Shown: positions 55,621-64,000 of the stretch, piece by piece
How the letters are laid out: every line of letters starts with the position of its first letter
Numbering within the stretch: the first letter of the stretch is position 1
Assembly (NCBI GenBank): GCA_028583685.1
Contig: JAMXIF010000003.1
Location: 54,094,610 to 54,158,609 of the forward strand
DNA length: 64,000 nt
Reading direction: 5' to 3'
DNA from: Petaurus breviceps papuanus
Lineage: Eukaryota > Chordata > Mammalia > Diprotodontia > Petauridae
Position numbers and translations under genes: made by a program
Notes under the pieces: model-generated
Told to the model about the DNA's origin: nothing
Seen by the model: the letters and a program-made list of their open reading frames with translations, nothing else
Databases searched by the model: none

Positions 55621-56077
55621 ACTAAGCCACTACCCTATTTAAAACATAAGAAAACAGGCCCAAAGAAGTTAACTGATTTGGCCAAGATTATATAGCTATT
55701 ATTTTAGCTGTTTAAGAGTTTGTTAAAGGTTTTGCATATTCGGATAAATGAAAAAAAGATTGGTATAATAACAGATTTCTCAGTGTATAAAATTCATCTG
55801 ATCTATATCAGTAAATCAGTATCAATATGGGTTTTCAGCCATGATCTGATAAGGGATCACCACCCTCCCTTGGGTCTTTGGTACCTACTGTGGCAGATAC
55901 CAGTTAATTATTTGTAGTCTTCTATCAAAGAACTAGATGTTTTAAAAATATTTGGTAAAATGAGATTCTCCTATCTCTGGTAGTAATAATAGTAGTAGTC
56001 TTATATCATTGTATTTTGTCCTAGACAAAAACAGAGCTTTTAAACTAAAAAGGTTTTTCTGTATTTTGAATTCATAG

Positions 56078-56279
56078 TTAAAAAATAATCTTCCTATGGA
56101 CCAACGAGAAATTTGGCTGATTGTGACTGATACCACACTGCAGTTGGAAAGTGCTGGCCTCCCAAAGACTGTGCCAGTGTGTGTTACATCATCATGTGTA
56201 ATCGACCTTGAAGTCATGGAAGCCCTCACAGATGCAACATCTCATACCATCTTCTTCAAAGATGTCCTACAAGAAAATG
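56078..56279 (+). CDS. SPIDR: SPIDR, coding exon
   Basis: The acceptor is TTTTGAATTCATAG and the donor AATG/GTAGTA. 67 codons plus one base, phase 0 in and phase 1 out: LKNNLPMDQREIWLIVTDTT, then LEVMEALTDATSHTIFFKD. It continues RVIYQRLQ of the previous exon after a 16.4-kb intron. EIWLIVTDTTLQ and VCVTSSCVIDLEVMEAL match my memory of the human SPIDR C-terminal region. Open frames that start at its internal Met and run past the donor are not the spliced product. Confidence 0.8.
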
Positions 56280-57293
56280 GTAGTATTAATGGTTTGGGCT
56301 CAGAGATGGGTAGATTACAGTCAAGAAGTGATACTATATGCCCTCCAAATATTTCCAGGTTCAAGGTATAGAGGTGTTAAGTCTCTAGTTTAAGATAATG
56401 GAGACTGTTGTCATAATGGCCATTCTCTATCAGCTCTTTGAGACACTTGTGACTTATGGAATGGTTCATCTACAGCGAGTGGGCATTACTTCTCTGCACA
56501 CATGTTTCCTCTCCTTATGAGGCATGAACACTTACTTGTTCAGGGCCTAAACAAACTGACCAGACTCCGGCCTAACTTTTTTTTTTCCTATGTCATCCAT
56601 CATAGTTTTTGATTGCTATTAGGAGCTGCAACTTATTTTGCATTCTGCTCCTACTGCCATTGCTAAAATGAATTCACAGTCTAGCCCTTGGAAGTTCTTA
56701 GTGCCTCCAAGGGTTCACACTCTGAGCAGGCTGAGGAGAAACCTTTTATACAATCTCATTGACTACTTCTTTATGCTTGCTGGAAGTCACAATCAGTGGT
56801 CTTGGAAGAAGCAACACACCTTCCTTTAGACTTAATCCAAGATGTGTGACAAATGCCAGTTAGGTACTTACAGGTGGGTTGCTTTTGACCACCTTGACGT
56901 GGAGATCCAGACTACCTGAAGCTATTTTCTCTGAGAACACTGTTGAAAACAAGTAGAGTTTAAGAAATTGTAAATGTGTAAGCTTGAATCAGTCAGCCTA
57001 TTTTTCCAGGGATCAAGCTAAAATCCTGCCTGAATTGTGTTTGGATCCAGGGTTTGCATGGTTTTTCTTTTTTTTTTTTCCAACCTATTATAATGTACTT
57101 GTTGAGAAGCCTTGGGGCTTATACATAACACAATGCACATTTCATTGAAGACAATCTGTTGGAATAAACCTGACACATGACTGAGCTTTCTCTCATGACT
57201 CTAAGTAATTGGCAAAGGGCATTGTCTTCATCGGCATGAATAATTAACCTTTTTCTTCATTGCTATAATAATCTTCGGTGTTTCTGTTGGCAG
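56280..57293. other. Intron, nothing recognised
   Basis: This 1.0-kb SPIDR intron shows no repeat of the families seen elsewhere. Confidence 0.5.
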
Positions 57294-57446
57294 GTAGACT
57301 TATTTGTGTTGAACGAACTGTCCTCATGCTTCAAAAGCCCTTTTTGTACAAGGCTGCTAGTGCTGACACCACTGAACTGACTGGCCCAGTTATACTAGAT
57401 GAATTGGATTCTACCACTCACGTGAACTCCATTTGTAGCATACAAG
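57294..57446 (+). CDS. SPIDR: SPIDR, coding exon (last visible)
   Basis: The acceptor is TTCTGTTGGCAG and the donor CAAG/GTTGGT, phase 1 at both ends, 153 bases. Joined to the previous exon it gives NGRLICVERTVLMLQKPFLY, then GPVILDELDSTTHVNSICSI and QG. CVERTVL-LQ-P and the end SICSIQG match the human protein as remembered. There the next segment should begin TVVG and lead to a CxxC-type zinc-binding stretch. That exon was not found before the window ends, so the gene continues to the right. Confidence 0.8.
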
Positions 57447-59444
57447 GTTGGTAGCGACCTTAATGGAAAATATTATTTTATACTTTTAAAGGTATTGTCT
57501 TATGAATCATTTACTTTGTGTGCCAGCCAATCTCGACTTTCTAAGGGTTAAAGTCTTTTGTATTACTGATTGTCTTGGTTTACCTCTAAGCCTCAGTTTT
57601 GTCTGTCAAATCTCTTATTTCACTGTGAGGTTATGGTAAAAATAAATAAATATTGTTAATGAAAGGTTACCCCCAAGTATTAAAATTAGTAGAAATAACA
57701 AGCACTAATTTTGAATCAAGTGGGGCTAGAGTTTAAACATTTTGGGTTGGCATCCTCAGCACAAAAATGACTCTCCAATCCTGTTTGTTGATTTTGGAAG
57801 GGAGCGTTGTGACCTTCCTTCCCCTCCACAGCTAACAAGGTGGCCCCTTTCACCTGTTTCTCCTCCTCCTCACTTGGAATATGGTTCATTTATTACTACT
57901 ACTATTTGTGCTTGAGCCAACAAGGTCTTAGGTATTGTCCACGGTATTTCTTTTAAATCAGACTTACCTAAAGAACAATAATGATGAGACCAAATTCTGA
58001 CTGAACAATCCTGGGAACAACATTGATGCATCTTTGGAATTAAAAGAGTAGAGCAGAATAGATCTTCTCTTTCCTGAAGGAAATGAGACTCTAAGCCTGA
58101 GATTGCTGGCATTTTGCTGATGTTGGTGCTGGTATTTCATATGATGTACCCCCAAATGCCAGCCATAGGGTCACAAGTGTTGTCCACTTTACTGCTTACA
58201 CATGTGAAAGACGAACATTATATGTATGTGAGCATTAAACATCCTCATTCTAAAACTAAATGAAATGAAACCCCCAAAACTAAGAAAATTGCCTTGCTAC
58301 AATGTAAGATTTTGCTGGTGGAAACAGAAATGTGGTCATATCAAGGTCTAGTGATGGCTAAAGGGAAGAATGGACTTTTTTATTGGAGAAACATAATTTC
58401 TGTGTGAGGCATTATCTTTTTCTTTTCAAAGATTGGGTTCATTGGTTTCAAATTTGCTTTGTGTTTAATAGATATAACTAAGTCAATAAGAAAGGTAATT
58501 TTCATTTTCAAAGATTTCAAACATAAGATCTGAAGGTTAATGGGTTGACACTCAGAGTACATTAAAACAATGGTAACAGAAAATTACTTGTAGACAATGA
58601 TAAGTTAAAGTAAAATTAAGTAAAGGACAGGAACTAAGAAAAGAAATATTCATCTATTAAATACAGATCTTAATTATAGAGCTTACCTATATTATGTTAT
58701 CAGTTATTTGCTCCCCTGATGATCCCCAGAGAAGAGTACCATCTTTAAAAAAAAAATACATTCTTAATCTTTAAGCACTGGATTCTTTTCATTTCCCCCT
58801 CTCAAAAAAAAAAAAGTACTCACTTTCCCTGAATTCCTGCATTTCATTTAACATCCATTCACCCAACAAATATTTCTTCAATATTTAATGTATGTGCAGC
58901 ATTGTACAAGGTGTTTCTGCACCTGTTCTACATCTTGGTCTATTAATTAATTAGGGAAATATTTGTAAACTATGTGCTCTATGCATAACACTGGGTAAGG
59001 TACTGGAGAGATAACAGAAGAAATTTGACTCAATAATTCTGTCCTTCTAGGGACCTACAGTCGAATTGAATCAATGGGGCATACCCACATGAAGTGGTTA
59101 AATTCAATATATTTTCAGTTCTTGGGATCACAGAATGGGGAGATCAGTGAGAGCTATAGCAACCAAATCTAATTTTTCTGATTGTAACATTCTTCTTATG
59201 CTTTTATGCTTTTTCTCATCCATTTATACTGGGATGAAAAAGATATCATTGTTATGTTTACATAGTTTTGTGCTATTATGTTTGTAAAGGTTTGTGTTCA
59301 TTTTTTAAGAGGTGGGGCTGCCAAAGATCACAAAGGGAGTATGATCAGAGACATCTGTTTAACTGTTTCATGTAGCACCTAACACAGGGCCCCACCAAAA
59401 GAGAATTGTAATAAATATGCTGCTTCTAATAATTACTCACTTCT
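57447..59444. other. Intronic, nothing recognised
   Basis: A weak antisense L2-tip resemblance is near 58860-59060 (ATATTTCTTCAATATTTAAT). Otherwise unassigned. Confidence 0.4.
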
Positions 59445-60160
59445 CTCCTCTGACACAGCCACCACTCCGGTACAGGCCCTTACCACCTTATACCCTGATT
59501 ACTGCAGTAACCTGCTGGTGGGTCTTTCTGCCTTAAGTCTTTCCCCAGCCCCATCCATCCTCCATTCAGCCACTAAAGTGATTTTCCTAAAACACACGTC
59601 TGATCATGTTAGCTCCTAATCAGTAAACTCCAGTGACTTTCTGTTGCCTTCAGGACCAAAACCAAAATGCTCTATTTGGCATCCAAAGCCCTTCATAACC
59701 TCGCCCCCTTATACCCTTCCAGTCTTCTTACACCTTACTCCCCAACATGTGCTCTTTAATATAAGGACACTGGCCACCTAAGTGTTCCATGAAAAAGACC
59801 CTCCATTGTGGGGCATTTCTCTGGCTGTCCCCCATGCCTGGAATGCTCCTCCTCCTCCACTCTTGACTACTGACCTCCCTGGTTTCTTTTAAGTCCCGAC
59901 TGTAGGAGGTCTACAAGAAGTTCTCCCCCAACCTCTCATAATTCCAGTGCCTTCCCTGCCTTAGTAATTTCCTATGTATACTGTCTGTAGCATACACTGC
60001 ACATATTTGTTTGCTTGTTGTCTCCCTTCTCCCCATTAAATTGTAAGCTTCTTGAGGGCAGAGACTGTCTTTTGCCTCTTTTTGTGTCCCTAGGACTTAG
60101 CACAGGGCCTGGCAAATTAATGGTGATTAATATATGTTTATTGAATTGAATTTGAATGGT
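59445..60160 (+). mobile_element. L2, C-terminal ORF2 and 3'UTR
   Basis: This is an uninterrupted 0.7 kb: CCACCACTCCGGTACAGGCC, CTGCAGTAACCTGCTGGTGG, AAAGCCCTTCATAACC, CTCTGGCTGTCCCCCATGCC, TCTTGAGGGCAGAGACTGTC and the tip TTAGCACAGGGCCTGGCAAA. Confidence 0.95.
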
Positions 60161-60289
60161 GATAATTCTGGTGCCTATTGTATAAATAATATCTCCAGAC
60201 AGAAGAGCCACTCACAATATGCTCTCAAAAGCCAAAAGAATAATTCTCTGTTGTATCTACATGGTACTCTCTAAGAATCCCAAAATGCA

Positions 60290-60755
60290 CACTTCCTTTA
60301 TGAAGCTTTTTCTGACCTCCTCCCCATCTCCCAACTAGAAATGATTCTTCCTCCCCAAATCTCTCATGCCTCTCTATTTGGCTTTTTTCCCACAATTTAG
60401 CCTATCCTGAAGTTATTTGTATACACATCCTATCTCCCCCCCCCCACTAGACTGGAGGCCCTTTGAAGGTAGCAGCTGTCATTTTCCATCATCTCTGTGT
60501 TCCACAGGACTTTGTGTCTTAACTCAGACATGTATTGGCTGTGTGACTCTAAGGAAATCACTTCATCTCTCAGTGCTCGGGAGGTTGTCTAAGACTAAGT
60601 TGCAGGGAAGATGCTGACCTACATTGGTAGAAGGATTTCTTCACCCAGGAGTACTTTATACTAATGAAGTCACAGGTCCAATGCCTATCCCCAGGACTTA
60701 GTGAAATGCCTTGCACACAGTAGGCACTTAGGAAATGCAGAACTGAATTCCAAAT
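60290..60755 (+). mobile_element. L2-like 3' end with a group D SINE inside
   Basis: 60290-60510 and 60690-60755 are L2-type 3' sequence (CTAGACTGGAGGCCCTTTGA, then CACACAGTAGGCACTTAGGA). Between them 60515-60685 is a group D SINE: GAAATCACTTCATCTCTCAG, GCTGACCTACATTGGTAGAA and TAATGAAGTCACAGGTCC. Confidence 0.65.
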
Positions 60756-61461
60756 TCTATTCTCTTTATCACCCAAACACTGAGGATGGTTAACATCACT
60801 CACTGTAAATGATGGTAAATGGCAGAGACTTTTGAAGGGACTTTATTATGGGTGGGAAAAAAATGAACTTCAGATTCTAAAAGGAGTATTTTTTACCTGC
60901 CCTTTGGGTACTGAGATAGTGCCAGTGGTTCGTTATTTTTGGCAAGGCTTAGTTTAATGTATTATTAAGTCTTCTTTCCACTTGGGCTATATTCTCTACA
61001 TTCTGAAGTAATATCTCATTCTGTAAGCAAGTGACAAAGGGGGAAGGGTCAGGCCTCAGCCTGACTCTGCCCCTTTAAGTCCCAGAGAATTTCTGATGAC
61101 CTACATCGCCATAATTTAAGTCTGGAGGAGCCTATAGATGTTGGATTACATGGATCCTTTACAATAAATATACATACATCCTATATATGCATACATACAC
61201 ACACATAAAAAACTCCACATAATGGAAATACTAAGCTGGCTTGCATATATTTATGGCTGTTACTAAATATACTACTTCCCTTTATGTGCAAAAGGCCTTG
61301 GGGGTTAAAGCTATTGCCATTAATGTCTGATTTTATATGTTCTTCAATATTACCTTCTCTGTGCAATTCCAAAGAGCAGCTAAAGCTTCCCATCTATACT
61401 AAGGTGACCTGACTCACAGGCCACCATCTTCAGAGACCAAGAGAAGATTTACTTGCCATAG
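60756..61461. other. Unassigned stretch
   Basis: A TACATACA-type simple repeat lies at 61165-61210. Nothing else was recognised. Confidence 0.4.
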
Positions 61462-61717
61462 TTTGTTGTCCTTAAGTGGTTTTCAGTTGTGTCTGAGTCT
61501 TTGTGACCCCATTTGGGATTTTTTTGGTGAAGATACTGGCATAGTTGGCCATTTTTTCTCCAGTTCATTTTACAGATAAGTAGGGCAAACAGAGGTAAGT
61601 GACTTGCCCAGGGTCATCCAGCTAGGAAGCATCTGAGACCAGACATGAACTCAGGAAGGTGAGTCTTCCTGACTCCAGGCCCAGCACGCTATCCAGTGTT
61701 CCATCTCGCTGCCCCTT
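61462..61717 (-). mobile_element. Group B SINE
   Basis: GTTGTGTCTGAGTCTTTGTG, TGACTTGCCCAGGGTCATCC and TCCATCTCGCTGCCCC identify a reverse copy. Confidence 0.9.
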
Positions 61718-61984
61718 ACTTAACATATCACCCCCTTTCTTCTTTTAAGCTTGTTAGGTGCTCTAGGCTGTTGTGTAAGACTGATAACAAAGACTGTTAT
61801 CCTCTTTGAAATAAGAGGCTCTGTCTTTGTGGTGTGAGGTAGAAAAAGCATAAATTTTCAGAGATCCTCCTTGTTGACAAGGCCCATGTGGACTTTTTAC
61901 TAGTTATAGAAACTGATTGGGGCAGGAAGGTTCCAGTGCTTTCTGTAGCCTGTGAGGTCATCACCATCAGGGCCAGCCTCATCT

Positions 61985-62955
61985 CCTCACTCTCCCTCAG
62001 AACCACATGTCCAGTAAGTTGCCCATTCTTGTCGCTCCTCCAACCACATCTCTCCCATCTGTATTCTTTTCTTCACCCACAGAGGTTGTTGTTTAGTCAT
62101 TGCAGTCATGTCTGACTCTTTGTGACCCCATTTGGAATTTTCTTGGCAGAGATACTGGAATGGTTTGTCATTTACTTCATTTTATAGATGAGGGAACTGA
62201 GGCAGAGTTAAGTCACAAGGCTAGTGTCTTAGGCCAGATTTGAACTCAAGCCTTCCTGACTCCAGGCCAGGTACTTGTGTCTATCCACTGCACACCTCAG
62301 TGCCCCAGTCACACAGGTACCACCTATTTGGTCATGCCCTCAATCACCTTTCACCTGAACTTGACAAAGGCCTCCTAATTGGGCTCTGCCTCACTTCTCT
62401 CCTCTTCAGTCCATCTTCCACATCCTCTACATAGCTACCAACATCATTGTCCTAAAAAATGACCATGTAACTCCCCTACTCATTAAACCCCAATGGCTCC
62501 CTGTCACTTCTAGGATCAAATAAAACTTTCCTTTTTTGACTTTAAAGCTCTTTACAATTTGGCTCCAACTCACCTTTCTCATTACATGTTATGACTCTTC
62601 TGCACTCTGGTCCAGCCAAGTGGGCCACCTTTCTATTCCTTATATACAACACTCCATGTCCTGCCCCAGGCCTTTTACACTGACTCTCCTCCATGCCTGA
62701 AATGCACTCCCACCTTACCTCTACTTCTTAGAATCCCCGATTTCCTTCAAGTTTTCATCACGACTTTCTACTACATGAAACATTTTCTAATCCCCCAAAC
62801 CTCTGATGTCTTACCTGCCTCCATGATCTCACATCTGTTTCGTATTTACATGTCTCCCCCAATAGAATGTAAGCTTCTAGAGACTAGGGATTACTTCCCT
62901 TTTGTCTTTGCCTTATGTCCTCTGTTCTTGGCATGTAATGAATGCTTCATAAGTG
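61985..62955 (+). mobile_element. L2 3' half, interrupted
   Basis: CCACATCTCTCCCATCTGTA lies before the SINE. GGCCTCCTAATTGGGCTCTG, CAGTCCATCTTCCACATCCT, CTTCCTTCAAGTTTTC-type blocks and GAATGTAAGCTTCTAGAGAC follow it, in L2-clade order. The 3' part could be a related L2/L3 subfamily. Confidence 0.75.
62088..62308 (-). mobile_element. Group B SINE in L2
   Basis: TTGTTGTTTAGTCATTGCAG, GATGAGGGAACTGAGGCAGA and CTATCCACTGCACACC identify a reverse copy. Confidence 0.9.
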
Positions 62956-62989
62956 GGAATTGATAGTTTGTAGTTCTTGGGAAGATATC

Positions 62990-63300
62990 CTGGGATTTTG
63001 AGCTGGAAGAGAAACTAGAAATCACCTAGTCCAACTCCCTCCTTAAACTAAACAAGAGGGTTGAAGTCATTTGCTCAAGGTCATACAGATGTGGATGTAA
63101 ACCCAGGTTTTGTGACTCTGGCTCAATGGTCTTCCTATGACTTTGTGCTGCCTCATCTAGACAGAGCCAGTGGGCTATTGTTCAATTACATATTGATCAA
63201 CCAAGACATAAACATTTATTGAGTGCCTTCTGTTGCCAGGTAAATGCTGGCAATACAGAAAGAGGCCAAAGACAGCCCCTGCCCTCAAGGAAGTGAAAGG
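62990..63300 (-). mobile_element. MIR, reverse, then an antisense L2 tip
   Basis: 62990-63165 is a reverse MIR (GAGCTGGAAGAGAAACTAGA, CACCTAGTCCAACTCCC, GCTCAAGGTCATACAG). 63200-63300 is an antisense L2 tip (ACATTTATTGAGTGCCTTCT, CCCTGCCCTCAAGGAAGTG). Confidence 0.7.
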
Positions 63301-64000
63301 TTGTTTCTTCTGTCCTCTGTTCATTTTTCCCCAGAGTGGTCTAGACTCCTGTTTGTGGCTGAACTGGTTCTGATTGGTTTCTTTTTTTTTCTTTTATCTT
63401 CTCATTTTACTTGTTAAATACACTGTAAGTAAAAGATTTTCTTTGGCTGCTCTTAATGTTGATTTTTTTTTCTTAATCTCTTCAGTTGAGGCAACTTAAA
63501 GATTATCACTGGCCCTTCCTTCAAGAGTTATATTTATTGTACTGATAATGAAAGGGATGAGCCCCTGCCCCAGGAGTGTTCTGTCTACTGTTTATTTTAG
63601 TTCTACAGGGAAACAGGATTAAAGTGCACTCACAGATAGTTTGTGATTAAAAGTTATGGGACTTGGATAGCGATACTTTAACAAAGATGCCCTGAGAACA
63701 AAGCTTCTTTAAACAAAGTTGGAAAATGCTTGCAGGCTTTGGAGAAATTCTTTTGTTTGCAAGGGTTAAAAAGGGAAAGACCGTGAGTGGCACTGTTTCT
63801 GGTACAGGCCTGGCCGAGGGGAGAGTTTCACCTTTGGGAATGAAGCAGAAAATACTACTTGGATAGGCTGTGGTGATCGATGTGCAGTTTCCACTCTCAC
63901 TGAGCAAGGTACCATGCTGAGAGAGGCAGAAGGGACCTGCCATAGCCTACCTTGCTTGGCAGGGGAGTGTGTACCCTGCCGTAGTGTAATATGTGACAGC
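63301..64000. other. Unassigned stretch to the window end
   Basis: No exon with convincing splice sites and no classifiable repeat was seen. A 98-codon minus-strand frame (63647-63943) has no recognised domain. Confidence 0.4.

Noticed and set aside
56096-56371. A 91-codon frame starting MDQREIWL as a stand-alone small gene
   Set aside because: It is the SPIDR exon read from an internal Met through the donor site into the intron.
1-64000. CRISPR arrays, operons, phage or plasmid features
   Set aside because: The composition, introns, SINEs and LINEs are those of a marsupial chromosome; no regularly spaced repeats or bacterial gene order exist here.
57447-64000. The next SPIDR exon (expected to encode TVVG and a CxxC stretch)
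   Set aside because: No frame with that pattern and usable splice sites was found; it presumably lies beyond the window.

Overview
This window is eukaryotic, repeat-crowded, intron-dominated DNA from a marsupial, most likely an Australasian (australidelphian) one. The evidence is the interspersed repeats. There are dozens of tRNA-headed SINEs of the marsupial WSINE/MIR type. There are L1 elements whose 5'UTR, ORF1 and 3' ends look like marsupial L1. Antique L2 and L3/CR1 LINEs are abundant, as in marsupials. One 100-base N run is an assembly gap. No bacterial-type gene, operon, CRISPR array or phage was seen. Family names come from remembered consensus sequences; nothing was searched.

SINE labels used below. 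Group A is about 150 bp, with a head like GGCGGCTAGGTGGCGCAGTG and an end AATTGCCCTCC plus A-tail. Group B is about 230 bp, with a body running on through CTTTGCCAAGAAAACCCC to ACAACAACAA. Group C is about 150 bp, with the diagnostic AGTCGGGATGACCTGG and the end CAATTGCTTAAAA. Group D is MIR-related with a 3' block like CTGACCTGCATTGGTAGAGG. MIR means ordinary MIR/THER-type copies.

Layout. At 1-1.8 kb is the 5' half of a full-length-start L1 on the minus strand with an intact 327-codon ORF1. At 2-9 kb are SINEs, a Tigger1-type MITE, a hAT MITE, a mariner remnant and a 1.9-kb antisense L2. At 9.9-12.6 kb is a decayed L3/CR1 LINE with the assembly gap. At 14.7-19 kb is an L2 broken by five later insertions, including a 2.1-kb polyadenylated, TSD-flanked unit made of L1 5'UTR plus ORF1 joined to about 640 bp of non-L1 sequence, a half-L1 (HAL1-like) layout. 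At 19-37 kb are old L1 pieces, more SINEs, a dimeric group C SINE and an inverted pair of unclassified repeats. From 37.8 to 57.4 kb lie five exons of one plus-strand host gene, which I read as the C-terminal part of SPIDR, a scaffold for homologous-recombination repair. The 16.4-kb intron between its third and fourth visible exons is filled with repeats. From 57.4 kb to the end are L2 and SINE copies and unassigned sequence.

The only host protein gene I can support is SPIDR. Its first visible exon needs an upstream exon, and none was found in the first 37.8 kb, so that region is probably one large intron; the gene also continues past the right edge. The LINEs, SINEs and DNA transposons act independently of it. 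The most interesting items are the HAL1-like composite, the dimeric SINE that transposed as one unit, the Tigger1-type element with a microhomology-bounded deletion, and a 90-base intron in a gene with very large introns.
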